A DNA stretch of 54,275 bases from Candidatus Aegiribacteria sp. MLS_C (GTDB lineage: Bacteria; Fermentibacterota; Fermentibacteria; Fermentibacterales; JCC-6), in the NCBI GenBank assembly GCA_002030045.1, contig LQBI01000009.1:1-54275 (forward strand), given 5' to 3'. Below are positions 43,345 through 51,967 of the stretch, piece after piece. Under the pieces are notes generated by a model. The model saw only the letters and a program-made list of their open reading frames with translations. It was not told the DNA's origin and ran no database searches. The position numbers and the translations under genes were made by a program. How positions within the stretch are numbered: the stretch's first letter is position 1; every line of letters begins with the position of its first letter.

Positions 43345-44676
43345 TTGGTCTGCCGCAGCAGGAGCCTGGACGGCCGGGAGTGCCGTTCCGAAGTATGCAT
43401 GATAGTCAAGAACCAGCTCTGGAACGATGCCAGGGTCAAGAAGGAAGCCTCGACCCTGAAGAGGATGGGCCTGTCGGTCACGATAATCGCCTATCCCGAG
43501 GAGGGCCGTCCGGAGAGCGAGGTCTGGAACAATGTTCAGGTGCTGCGCGTGCCGAGGTCCGGAGCGCTCAAGGCCAGGCTCAGGAAGGCCCTGGATTCCT
43601 GCGAGGAGGACGACAGGGGGCTTCTGCGCCGCATGGTGGCCGCTCTCAGGCACAATCCGATGAAGAAGTTCCTGGGTCTGCTGTTCCACTCTCTCCTCTA
43701 CCAGGCCAGGCTCCTCAGGCACGCCCTGGCCACGGGAGCCGAGGTGTTCCATTCACATGATCTGGACACTCTGCCGGTATGCGCGGCGGCGGCTTTCCTC
43801 ACCTCCGGAAAACTGGTGTACGATTCCCATGAACTGTGGCTGGAGAGCAGGAGGCACCTTCTGGAGACATCCAGGCCCTTCAGGGTCCTGGAGAAATGGA
43901 CCGAGGAGCTCATCGCACCCCTGGCCGACGCCGTCATCGCAGTAACCCCGGGAAGGGCCGGTATAATGCGGGAGATGTACCCGGACATGGCCGGGCCGGA
44001 CCTGGTTCCCAACTATCCCCCCATGATTCCCAGAATGAAGAAGAGCGGGGAGGTGCGCCGAAGCCTCGGCGCATGGGAGGAGCCATGCTTCGTGTTCCTC
44101 TACCAGGGCATCCTCGGGCTGCATCGAGGCCTTGAGGAGCTGGTGGATGCCGCTGCCATGCTTCGTGGCCTTCCTGTCCGCATAGCCCTGGTGGGCCACG
44201 ACAGGTCCCGCGGGGTCATTCCCGAGTACGCAGCGGAAAGGATGACTGCGGACGTGCTGACGTTCCATCCTCCGGTCCCGTCGGAGGACCTCCCGGGAAT
44301 AACCGCCTCGGCCGACTGCGGTCTGCTCCTATTCCAGGGGAGCTGTCTGAACCATACCTACTCCCTTCCCAACAAGCTCTTCGAGTACATGATGGCCGGC
44401 CTGCCCATAGTGGCCTGCGACCTGCCCGAGATATCCGCCGTAGTCCGCAGGCACCGCTGCGGAGTGCTGGTGGACGCCGGGGACCCCGCCTCCATAGCCG
44501 ATGGAATGAGGAGAGTAGCTGCGGACCCGGCAGGGGCAGCGGAGATGGGGATGAATGGATACCTTGCCGCCAGGGACCTCTATACCTGGCACAACTCGGC
44601 GCTTACCCTTCACGGCATCTACCAGAGGCTCCTGGGAAGGAGACTGCCGCTGCCCGGGCCGGGAGGGGCGGAATGA
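43345..44676 (+). CDS. Family 4-like (GT-B) glycosyltransferase
   Basis: A 443-residue glycosyltransferase that would transfer a sugar from a nucleotide donor. The frame begins at TTG 43345, with GGGAGG 9 nt upstream; no ATG fits. The N-domain has 'VCMIVKNQLWNDARVKKEA' and 'AEVFHSHDLDTLPVCAAAA'. The C-domain has 'FLYQGILGLHRGLEELVDAA' and 'GLLLFQGSCLNHTYSLPNKL', then 'FEYMMAGLPIVACDLPEISA', the classic E-x7-E-like GT4 donor site. Its stop overlaps the start of the next glycosyltransferase by 4 nt (ATGA). The two probably act in one pathway for a surface polysaccharide or lipid-linked glycan. Confidence 0.88.
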   Translation: MVCRSRSLDGRECRSEVCMIVKNQLWNDARVKKEASTLKRMGLSVTIIAYPEEGRPESEVWNNVQVLRVPRSGALKARLRKALDSCEEDDRGLLRRMVAALRHNPMKKFLGLLFHSLLYQARLLRHALATGAEVFHSHDLDTLPVCAAAAFLTSGKLVYDSHELWLESRRHLLETSRPFRVLEKWTEELIAPLADAVIAVTPGRAGIMREMYPDMAGPDLVPNYPPMIPRMKKSGEVRRSLGAWEEPCFVFLYQGILGLHRGLEELVDAAAMLRGLPVRIALVGHDRSRGVIPEYAAERMTADVLTFHPPVPSEDLPGITASADCGLLLFQGSCLNHTYSLPNKLFEYMMAGLPIVACDLPEISAVVRRHRCGVLVDAGDPASIADGMRRVAADPAGAAEMGMNGYLAARDLYTWHNSALTLHGIYQRLLGRRLPLPGPGGAE

Positions 44677-45956
44677 GAAGGCTGGTCTTCGTAGCGTACA
44701 CATTTCCTCCCGTATCCACGGGCTCGGCTCCAATGAACCTCCGGCTTGCCGACATCCTCGTCCGCAACGGATGGATGCCTTCCGTTGTGACCGCGGAGAG
44801 GACGGGCAGCATGCCAAGGGACCCCTCCCTGCTGGAACTCCTTCCGAAGGAGGTGCGGGTGATACGTACCGGAGGCACCGCCGCCAGGGGAAGCGGGCAG
44901 GCAGCCGGCAGGGGAGGGACCGTAACGGGCGCCGGGGGACGGAGGGGTTTGAGGAAGTTCGTCCTGGAGACGCTTCTGCAGCCGGACAGGTACGTAACCT
45001 GGCTGCCCGGTGCGGTTCCCGCCACCCTGGCGGAGATAGACAGGGTCGGCGCCGATCTTATAGTGACCCTGGGCCCTCCACATTCGGTCCATCTCACCGG
45101 CATGATCTGCTCCTTCCTGTCCGGCAGGCCATGGGTGGCCTACTTCGGCGACCTCTGGGCCCTGGATGGTTACGTCGACTGGAAGAACACCAGCTGGGTG
45201 CGGAGGAGGCTGACCCCCCTCATGGAGAGGGCGGTGGTGTCCGGAGCGGACGGAATAATCACCACCACCGAAGGTTCATCGGATTACTTCAGGAAGACCT
45301 ACGACCACGAGTGTCCTCCAGTCCAGACGCTCTGGAACGGAGTCCCGCTGGAGGAGAGGGAGATGCGGTGGAACCGCTCCGGAACAAGGGTACCTGAGGA
45401 CGACATAGTGATCACCTACACCGGTTTCTTCATGGGACTGCAGACGCCGGAGTACTTCCTCAGGGGGTTCAGGCTGTTCGTGAACAGGCACCCGGAGAGC
45501 CGGCTGCGGTTCAGGGTGGTCGGTGATTTCGGCGCCTTCTCCGATCTGCCCGGTGAGCTGGGTCTGACGGATCGTGTGGATATCCTCGGTACCGTTCCCT
45601 TCGCCGAGGTGAGGGAACTCCAGCTGGATTCCGACGTGCTCCTGCTGATTCTGCCGCCCCAGCCCGGGAACGAGCTCAAGAACCCGTCGAAGACCGTGGA
45701 GTATCTGCTGGCGCGCAGGCCGGTGCTGGCGGTGGCGCCGGAGGGGGACCTGACCGGACTGATAGAGAAGCTGGGAGCAGGCTACACCGCTTCCCACGAT
45801 CCCGAATCGGTCTGTTCCGCCATAGAGGAGATACACAGGGACCTGGCCGCCGGCAGGCACCGCATCCTCGGCGATCCATCGGACCTGGACGGCGAGATGG
45901 ACATGGACGCCGGCGGACGCCGAATTGCCGCCTTCCTGGACCGAATCTCCGAATAG
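44673..45956 (+). CDS. GT-B glycosyltransferase
   Basis: A 427-residue protein of the GT4-like fold. The N-terminus reads 'VFVAYTFPPVSTGSAPMNLR' (F-P-P...G/S motif of WcaI-type enzymes), with an acceptor-domain 'TLGPPHSVHLTGMI' and 'PWVAYFGDLWALDGYVDWKN'. The C-domain has 'ITYTGFFMGLQTPEYFLRGF' and 'LLLILPPQPGNELKNPSKTV', followed by 'EYLLARRPVLAVAPEGD', the donor-binding region. It is translationally coupled to the preceding glycosyltransferase. A lysine/glycine-rich insert near residues 70-90 is unusual but short. Confidence 0.87.
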   Translation: MRRLVFVAYTFPPVSTGSAPMNLRLADILVRNGWMPSVVTAERTGSMPRDPSLLELLPKEVRVIRTGGTAARGSGQAAGRGGTVTGAGGRRGLRKFVLETLLQPDRYVTWLPGAVPATLAEIDRVGADLIVTLGPPHSVHLTGMICSFLSGRPWVAYFGDLWALDGYVDWKNTSWVRRRLTPLMERAVVSGADGIITTTEGSSDYFRKTYDHECPPVQTLWNGVPLEEREMRWNRSGTRVPEDDIVITYTGFFMGLQTPEYFLRGFRLFVNRHPESRLRFRVVGDFGAFSDLPGELGLTDRVDILGTVPFAEVRELQLDSDVLLLILPPQPGNELKNPSKTVEYLLARRPVLAVAPEGDLTGLIEKLGAGYTASHDPESVCSAIEEIHRDLAAGRHRILGDPSDLDGEMDMDAGGRRIAAFLDRISE

Positions 45957-46006
45957 GGGGTCGGCAACCGGGGGTCGCAAACCGGGGGCGTACGGTCATC
46001 GACGAC

Positions 46007-46086
46007 CGGCCGTTACTCAGGGTCACTTAGCGGGCAAATCGCCGCCCAATCGTTCATTATCGGCCGTTCCCCCGGGTCACCTGAGG
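46007..46086. repeat. Imperfect direct repeat between convergent genes
   Basis: CGGCCGTTACTCAGGGTCAC (46007-46026) and CGGCCGTTCCCCCGGGTCAC (46061-46080) are followed by similar CTTAG/CTGAG ends. They are two ~25 bp units 54 bp apart, with three mismatches in the first 20 bases. Just before them, ACCGGGGG occurs twice. The function is unknown. Confidence 0.5.
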
Positions 46087-46126
46087 AAGAAACGCATTCT
46101 TAGAAATGAGCACTTTCCGGATGCTG

Positions 46127-46798
46127 TTAAGGGGCCGTGCAGTCCGTACCATGCCCCGCGGCCGCAAGGCGCTTCAACTCATGGAGTTCCCTCATTCGCT
46201 GCGGGTAGGGCACTCCCTTCAACCCCGAGGAGAGGGTCAGGCAGCTGTAGCCTGTACGGTAACGGAGCACCTGCTCACCGATGCAGTTGCTGTCGAGGTA
46301 ACGCAACTCGTAACCGCTTTTCGGAAGAGCGGACATGCCGGTGACGACTACGGCATGGGCGTCCAGTCCGGGTGTCTGGAACTTTGCATAGACCAAGCCC
46401 TGGGAACTCAGATCGAAGAGGGCGTCCATGCGGGCTTTCATACTGCAGGGGTCCAGTCCGGACGCTCCTGCGAGACCGTCGATCCAGGCGAACAGGAAGA
46501 CTCCCTCGAGTATCTGGCGCCTCTCCAGTACACGCTGAATCTCATGATGGTACTCGGCGGAGAAATCCCTCAGGCATGAGAAGCCGGGAATGCAGGTCAC
46601 GGCGGAAGCACCCATGATACATGAAATCATCCTGCGTGCCTCCGCCCTGGACGGGGGAGGGCGGTCAGGATAGAAGCGGGCCAGGTAGAGGGCGTTCCTG
46701 GTGAACCTGGAGTACCACCAGCACACGCCCTTGCCAAGCAGGCCGCCGTGGTTCCTGAACCCGAGCAGATCGCGAGCCGCCAGCGGACCTCCGTCCAT
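46127..46798 (-). CDS. Papain-like Cys/His/Asn protein of unknown function
   Basis: A 223-residue protein with AGAGGCG 6-7 nt upstream of ATG 46798. I do not recognise the family. Three features appear in the order of a papain-fold active site: Cys26 in 'GLLGKGVCWWYSRFTR', His148 in 'GLDAHAVVVTGMSALP' and Asn171 in 'YELRYLDSNCIGEQVL'. The Gly-x-Cys-Trp-Trp and Leu-Asp-Ser-Asn contexts resemble C39/C70-like or transglutaminase-like enzymes. No signal peptide is present. Several other Cys residues (60, 69, 75, 118, 172) occur. It is divergently transcribed from the radical SAM gene, which suggests functional linkage, perhaps as a peptidase or cyclase of a modified peptide. This is an inference. 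Confidence 0.6.
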   Translation of the reverse strand: MDGGPLAARDLLGFRNHGGLLGKGVCWWYSRFTRNALYLARFYPDRPPPSRAEARRMISCIMGASAVTCIPGFSCLRDFSAEYHHEIQRVLERRQILEGVFLFAWIDGLAGASGLDPCSMKARMDALFDLSSQGLVYAKFQTPGLDAHAVVVTGMSALPKSGYELRYLDSNCIGEQVLRYRTGYSCLTLSSGLKGVPYPQRMRELHELKRLAAAGHGTDCTAP

Positions 46799-46996
46799 TT
46801 GGCACGCCTCTCTTCCTGAGTGGGGTACAAGCGTCGACGGATCCTTATATACTGGATACGATTAATTGAGAGAATGCAGACCGGAAAGGAAGCCGTCGAA
46901 CAGGATCCAATTAGGAAGGCAGGCGAGGACTGCGGCGGCGGGAGGTGACGTGCAGCCGGCGGAGAGCAGGGGAGGCCGGCTCGAAAACCGCTGTCA

Positions 46997-47140
46997 GACC
47001 GTGGTGAACGCTATACGCTGTCCGGCAGCATATCGAGGTCATTCTACGGGGACCCCGACCGCTGCAGGTGGATCTTCGGGATCGTCTGCCCGATGCTCCG
47101 GGATCCGGATCGAATGCTTAATGGGAAGGACACGGGCAGG
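46997..47140 (+). pseudogene. LysM-domain-like remnant
   Basis: In the frame of the downstream radical SAM gene, the sequence reads 'GERYTLSGSISRSFYGDPDR' followed by 'RWIFGIVCPMLRDPDRMLNG', closely following the LysM pattern as I know it ('YTV..GDTLWSIS..FYGDP..W..I...N...I.DPD.I.PG'). The G-D-T-L turn is deleted and the end is damaged. There is no start codon (frame closed by TGA at 46946-46948) and no ribosome site. It is probably the 3' end of a lost peptidoglycan-binding gene. The frame stays open into the radical SAM gene, but that gene has its own ribosome site. Confidence 0.45.
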
Positions 47141-47317
47141 CTCCGGCAGTCCCGGAAACCGTGCCGGCCTGAGTTCCGAAGGAACATAAGGGATCTGCAC
47201 GGACTACTTTCCGGCAGAAATGGTCCGACCCATGACATAGCGTTATCATCACTGAAACCTGATCGCCGGGTGATAACGCCTGAACTGAGCGGCAACCGGA
47301 CCTGGAAGGGGAACGTC

Positions 47318-49579
47318 ATGGGCAGCTGCAGTATGACGGGTTCGCACAGGATTCGCGGTGCAGGCGATTTCTTCCGGGAGCATGGGTACACGGAAAAACC
47401 TCGCCTGGTACAGTGGTTCGCCACTCTCAAGTGCGGCATGGACTGCCCTCACTGTCTTGCGGCAACTGAATCCAGCGGTTTCGACGACATGAGCATAGGT
47501 GATGTATTCCGTCTCCTTGAACAGGTCTCCGATATGGGTGTCGAAGAGTTCCTGGTGACGGGGGGAGAACCCCTGGCCCGGGCGGACCTTCCCGAGGTCC
47601 TGCAGCGTATCGGTGAACTGGGCATAGTATGGTCGCTGAATACCGCGACAACGCCTTCACCTGCCCAGAGAAAAGCTCTTGAAAAACATCCCCCCGCCTT
47701 CGTAGCTGTCAGCGTGGACGGACCACGGGAGGTCCACGACAGCTTCAGGGGGAAACGGGGCGCCTTTGAGGAAGCGCGGGATGCCATCTCGTATTTCTCT
47801 TCCCTGGGTTCCTTCGTCTGCGCCGGAACAACCGTGACCTCCTTCAATTTCCCGCACCTGGAAGAGACCTTCGGCGTTGTCCTGTCCTGCGGTGCGGACC
47901 GCTGGGGAATCCACCTTCCGGTCCCCGAGGGGAGAGCTTCAGCCAGGCGCGACCTGTTCCTGTCCCGAAAACAGCTCAGGCGACTTATCGGCTTCGTGGC
48001 GAGGAAAAGGAAGTACTTCGACGTGGAGATGGCGGACGAGATCGGTTATCTGGGTCACCTGGAGCCTCTGGTGAGGGAGCGGCCGCTCATCTGCGGCGCG
48101 GGCAGGTCCCAGTGCGTCGTTCTCCCGGACGGCTCGGTGATGCCGTGTACGACACTGGACAGGCGCTTCAGTGCCGGTAACTGCCTTGAATCGGCTCTCG
48201 CGGACATCTGGAGGAACGGTTTTCAGGAGCTGAGGAACTGGCAGCCTGAGGGACGGTGTCTTGAGTGCAGGTATTCCCCCGCGTGCAGGGGCGGCTGCTG
48301 GCTGCAGAGGAAATCGGGCCGGCACTGCTACAGAGACGTATGGAGCACGCCCGACGCGCTCATTTCAAGGGTGGGGGCAGCGGTCTGCCTGGGATTGGCT
48401 TCTCTCCTTCCTCCCGCGGCGATTGCTTCGGATCCTCCAGCAGATCAGGCTGAGCCGCCCTCTGCCAGGGTCCAGGTCACGGGTTCGTTCGAGGAAGCCA
48501 TCACCTCCATTTACACCGCCATCTTGACGAGAACGGACATCCCCGTGATAGAGGTACCGGAGACGCAGGATCCGGGATGGCTTTTCATTGATCGTTTCGC
48601 CCGGGAGGAGATGCCCGCCGGGATCCGCGAGAGATGCCTACTTGTCCGTGAGGCACTGGAGACGGAAAGCCGGTCACTTTCCCTGGTGGCCCTCATGTGG
48701 CGCGTCCTCAGCGAGGAAATGCTGGATGGAGGATTAGAACTGCAGGACCTTCAGGGACAGGGGAGGTCACTGTACATAGAGACGATGGAACTGCTCCGCC
48801 AGGCTTCGGTTGAGTGGAGGCCCGAGTTCGTCAGGTCCAGTCTACTTCCCTTCGTGGAGCGGGGCGGGCTGTTCGAGGTCCCCTTCTCCATGTTGAGCAA
48901 GGCGGGTCCAAGGCCTGGACAGATGGAGGAGCATACACTGACAAGGGACCTGGCCCTGGAACGGCTGGAAGGTCTGCTGGGTCCCGACAGTACTTCTATT
49001 CAGATGGAATACCTTCATCTCCATCCCTTTGCCGGGAACATGATCCTCCGAATCCAGCGCGGCAATACGGGCAACCTGTTCCTGCAGAGGTCCTTGGCCG
49101 GTACCAGGGAGAGCAATCTGGAGAACGATGAAGTGCTGAACGTCGGCGTGTTCGACAGGGTCTCACCCGGCCGGGACGATGCCGGAATAAACCTGACCAT
49201 CACCTGCTGCCTCGCCGGCCGGGATCACTCCGCCATGGCTGATGATCCGGTGGCCGAGGGGGATGGCGCCGGAGAACTGCGTTTCGAGCTCAGCGCGACG
49301 CTTCAGGGAGGAAGGGAATACACCTATGCGGAACTGCTGCACGAGATACACGAGCAGAACGCCGCCCTTCTGGACGGGCTGGCGCTTGACTGGATAGCCG
49401 GCAGCGCAGTAACGGACGAGGGTGGGAAGATATGTGGAATAGTCGAGAACGAAGTCCTGCTCTGGCCCTCCATCAGGATACTGGCCGACGGGAGCGGAGA
49501 GCTGACCGCAGCCGGTATGGGCCGGGTGGAAACAGGCTTCCTGGCCCGTCTCAGGGACTGCGATATGTGGATGTTCTGA
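47318..49579 (+). CDS. Radical SAM/SPASM enzyme with a fused hydrophobic segment and unknown C-terminal domain
   Basis: A 753-residue protein. ATG 47318 has AAGGGG 6 nt upstream. The radical SAM core has Cys39-x3-Cys43-x2-Cys46 in 'LKCGMDCPHCLAA' and 'VTGGEPLARADL' (G-G-E-P SAM loop). The SPASM domain holds Cys259, Cys277, Cys314-x2-Cys317-x5-Cys323-x3-Cys327 and Cys337, the full set for two auxiliary clusters. Radical SAM/SPASM enzymes modify peptides (as in PqqE, AlbA and anSME). After residue 350 comes a hydrophobic stretch ('VGAAVCLGLASLLPPAAIA'), then ~380 residues with no motif I know. That part contains 'LHLHPFAGNMILRI' and 'GINLTITCCLAG' and ends '...CDMWMF'. It could be a membrane anchor or signal-like segment plus an exported domain. 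It is followed 37 bp later by a propeller lipoprotein gene. Confidence 0.8.
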   Translation: MGSCSMTGSHRIRGAGDFFREHGYTEKPRLVQWFATLKCGMDCPHCLAATESSGFDDMSIGDVFRLLEQVSDMGVEEFLVTGGEPLARADLPEVLQRIGELGIVWSLNTATTPSPAQRKALEKHPPAFVAVSVDGPREVHDSFRGKRGAFEEARDAISYFSSLGSFVCAGTTVTSFNFPHLEETFGVVLSCGADRWGIHLPVPEGRASARRDLFLSRKQLRRLIGFVARKRKYFDVEMADEIGYLGHLEPLVRERPLICGAGRSQCVVLPDGSVMPCTTLDRRFSAGNCLESALADIWRNGFQELRNWQPEGRCLECRYSPACRGGCWLQRKSGRHCYRDVWSTPDALISRVGAAVCLGLASLLPPAAIASDPPADQAEPPSARVQVTGSFEEAITSIYTAILTRTDIPVIEVPETQDPGWLFIDRFAREEMPAGIRERCLLVREALETESRSLSLVALMWRVLSEEMLDGGLELQDLQGQGRSLYIETMELLRQASVEWRPEFVRSSLLPFVERGGLFEVPFSMLSKAGPRPGQMEEHTLTRDLALERLEGLLGPDSTSIQMEYLHLHPFAGNMILRIQRGNTGNLFLQRSLAGTRESNLENDEVLNVGVFDRVSPGRDDAGINLTITCCLAGRDHSAMADDPVAEGDGAGELRFELSATLQGGREYTYAELLHEIHEQNAALLDGLALDWIAGSAVTDEGGKICGIVENEVLLWPSIRILADGSGELTAAGMGRVETGFLARLRDCDMWMF

Positions 49580-49615
49580 ATCACAGTGTGTGAATGAGGA
49601 TCGGAGGGGAACGAC

Positions 49616-50749
49616 TTGAAGAGAAAACCTGCAGTACTCTTATTATCGCTGATTGCGTGCACGGGCTGCGGAGATGGGACGGACGACCAGTACGGATCCG
49701 GCGCCGGCCCGGGCGCGATCGAACTGGCCATCACTGATACGGTCGGCGTGGAGCTGGGGGACTCGTGCTACGTGTTCGGATACCTTGCCGACGCGGCGCG
49801 GACCGACAGCATCATATACGCCCTGGACATGTCCCGTTCACAACTCCGGAAGTACACACCCGACGGAGAATGGGCCGGGTTCATAGGCGGAAGGGGTGAC
49901 GGTCCCGGCGAGCTGGTCATGCCCCACTGGCTCGCTCTGCTGCCCGACGGCTCCATACTGATCCAGGACATAACTGACCTCGGTCTCTATTCCCCGGACG
50001 GCGGATGGACAGGCCACGTCCTCACTCATTCCGGCAACTGGCCGTCGATGCATACCCCCCTTGGGAACGGCACCTTCGCCATAAGCTGGCACGAGTTCCT
50101 TCGCGAACCGGAGCACATTCTGCGCAGGTTCATAGCCTCCTACGACCTTCAGGGGGCGAAGATCACCGAGTACCTGGCCGATTCCATACGCGTTCCCGCG
50201 CCTCCCGAGGAGAACACCGACGCCATAAACCGATTCCTTTTCTCCCACTACATGGCAGGGGACCTGGACGGCAACCTCTACATCGTGACAAGGCATTCGC
50301 CCGATTACCGCATTGTCTGCTACGGACCCGACGCTTCACCCTTCGACACCCTCTCACTCGATGTCCCCGTGGTGGAGAGAACGGCGGAGGAGATCGGCCT
50401 GGTGAAGAGGTACACCGAGGAATACCTGCGCGGCATGGGTACGTCCAACGTCATGGAATGGGTCTACGAGCCTGACCCGTTCAAGCCCCCCATCAGCGGG
50501 ATCTGGCTGGGATGGGGCGGCAACCTCTGGGTGCTCAGGGGCAATACGGAGGTCCCGGAGTTCGACGTGTGGAGCGTGCCGGAAGGCGAGCTTCTCTACA
50601 CCGCCAGACTTGACCTTGAACTCCCGCCGACGCAGTTCCTGACCTTCTACATCGCTCCATGGTGCCGTGACTTCCTTGCGGTGCACGAGGACGAATCCAT
50701 GGTGCAGAGGCTCCTTCTGATCGACGCTTCGTATCCGGAAGGGGACTAG
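49616..50749 (+). CDS. 6-bladed beta-propeller lipoprotein, TTG start
   Basis: A 377-residue lipoprotein. The TTG at 49616 has GGAGG 8 nt upstream and opens M-K-R-K-P-A-V-L-L-L-S-L-I-A-C-T-G-C, with a lipobox at 'ACTGC'. The mature part starts with 'TDTVGVELGDSCYVFGYLAD' and has NHL/6-bladed blades ('YALDMSRSQLRKYTPDGEWA', 'LGWGGNLWVLRGNTEVPEFD'). It also has a 'GRGDGPGEL' loop that I associate with 6-bladed propeller lipoproteins of Bacteroidota. It is about 30-35% identical by eye to the next gene product. It probably shares the radical SAM transcript. Its role may be sensing or binding at the outer membrane. Confidence 0.85.
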   Translation: MKRKPAVLLLSLIACTGCGDGTDDQYGSGAGPGAIELAITDTVGVELGDSCYVFGYLADAARTDSIIYALDMSRSQLRKYTPDGEWAGFIGGRGDGPGELVMPHWLALLPDGSILIQDITDLGLYSPDGGWTGHVLTHSGNWPSMHTPLGNGTFAISWHEFLREPEHILRRFIASYDLQGAKITEYLADSIRVPAPPEENTDAINRFLFSHYMAGDLDGNLYIVTRHSPDYRIVCYGPDASPFDTLSLDVPVVERTAEEIGLVKRYTEEYLRGMGTSNVMEWVYEPDPFKPPISGIWLGWGGNLWVLRGNTEVPEFDVWSVPEGELLYTARLDLELPPTQFLTFYIAPWCRDFLAVHEDESMVQRLLLIDASYPEGD

Positions 50750-50790
50750 AGACCGGAATTCCCGCAGGACGGAGATCCAGTACCGGTTTT

Positions 50791-50818
50791 TTGCCGCTTT
50801 GCGTTTTTTGTCTATATA
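50791..50818 (+). promoter_or_regulatory. Possible promoter before the second propeller gene
   Basis: TTGCCG (50791-50796), 16 bp and TATATA (50813-50818), within an AT-rich patch with two T6 runs. The start would lie about 40 nt before ATG 50867. The -35 match is weak; the AT-rich island is clear. Confidence 0.35.
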
Positions 50819-50866
50819 TGGTGCGGTCCTGATTCCCAGTGAACAGATGGAGGGTAGTCCAGCACC

Positions 50867-51967
50867 ATGAGAATCATACTGGTTTCTTTCCTTGCAGTCG
50901 CTCTCGCAGGATGCGGCGGCGACGAGACGGCCGCGGTTGAGGCTTCACCGGCCTGCAGCCTGCGAGTGACCGATTCCATCGGGATCGAACTTGGTGATTC
51001 AGCCTACGTCTTCGGAGCGATCCTCGGCCTGGAGTTCATGCCCGGCGGCGGTTTCGCGGTCCTGGACAGGGCTGCGTGCAGCGTGCGGCTCTACGACGAT
51101 ACCGGTACACATGCCGGCACTATCAGCGGTCCGGGTTCCGGACCGGGGCAACTGGTTCTTCCCTACGGCCTGCTGGTATGGTCCAACGGAGACATCGGCA
51201 TCATCGATCCCTACCAGGGCGGCCTGCTCAAGTTCTCCAGTGAAGGGGAATACCTCGGTCTGGCTGCGGAGATGACGCACAACATCCCCTTCAATCCGAG
51301 GATGGCGGGCGACACCGCATTCGTGGCCTACAGGACGGAAACTGTCCAGGATGGTGACCGGGCCACCATCGAGGCTTTCCTGGGACGTTTTCCACTGTCC
51401 TGGGAACCGTCCCACAAGTACGTCTCGAACAGCATACCCTTAGATCCGGAGACCCTTGCGGGCTTCCTGCTCGAGGTCTTCTTCTACTCGCAATGGACCG
51501 TCGACCGGGAAAGAGGAGTTGTCTACGCCGCGCCCTTCGACCATGGCAGGTACCGCATCCTCGCCTTTCCTGCAGGAGGAGGAGAGCCCTCGGTGATCGA
51601 GATGGAGACAGAACCCGTTCCGAAGACGGAGGAGGAGATCCGTCTGGAGCGGGCCTACATTGAAGAGTACCTTACCACGGCGGAGGGCGGCGAGCCTGCA
51701 TACGACGTCAGCTGCGATCCATGGCCCTTCCACCTCCCCATAGCCGGTATGGAGGCCGACGACAGAGGCAACCTCTGGGTGCTCAGAGGTGACAGGGACG
51801 AGGTCTTCTTCGACGTCTGGGATTCCGACGGCAGGTTCGTTCGAAACTGCGTCCTTCCGGGATTTCCCGCCGGCGACCTTAGATACAGGATACGGGGTGA
51901 CCTGATGCTGCTCTACGAGGAGAACCCGGAGAACTACCAGAAGATCTACTTCATCGCGATCAATTAG
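50867..51967 (+). CDS. 6-bladed beta-propeller lipoprotein
   Basis: A 366-residue paralogue of the previous gene product. The signal peptide is M-R-I-I-L-V-S-F-L-A-V-A-L-A-G-C, with a lipobox Cys at 16. Shared landmarks are 'TDSIGIELGDSAYVFGA', 'SGPGSGPGQLVLPYGLLV', 'RLERAYIEEYLTTAEGG', 'PFHLPIAGMEADDRGNLWVL' and 'RGDRDEVFFDVWDSDGR'. The upstream gene has the same order of motifs, including 'KRYTEEYLRGM' and 'GGNLWVLRGN'. It ends 'IYFIAIN'. Its stop codon shares bases with the inverted repeat of the AT-rich element. The ribosome site GGAGGG is 12 nt away, rather far. Confidence 0.85.
   Translation: MRIILVSFLAVALAGCGGDETAAVEASPACSLRVTDSIGIELGDSAYVFGAILGLEFMPGGGFAVLDRAACSVRLYDDTGTHAGTISGPGSGPGQLVLPYGLLVWSNGDIGIIDPYQGGLLKFSSEGEYLGLAAEMTHNIPFNPRMAGDTAFVAYRTETVQDGDRATIEAFLGRFPLSWEPSHKYVSNSIPLDPETLAGFLLEVFFYSQWTVDRERGVVYAAPFDHGRYRILAFPAGGGEPSVIEMETEPVPKTEEEIRLERAYIEEYLTTAEGGEPAYDVSCDPWPFHLPIAGMEADDRGNLWVLRGDRDEVFFDVWDSDGRFVRNCVLPGFPAGDLRYRIRGDLMLLYEENPENYQKIYFIAIN

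Noticed and set aside
46866-47189. Plus-strand frame in the divergent gap, considered as a precursor peptide for the radical SAM enzyme
   Set aside because: It is Arg/Gly/Ser-rich with no leader-core pattern and no ribosome site at its start; the overlapping frame is the LysM-like remnant.
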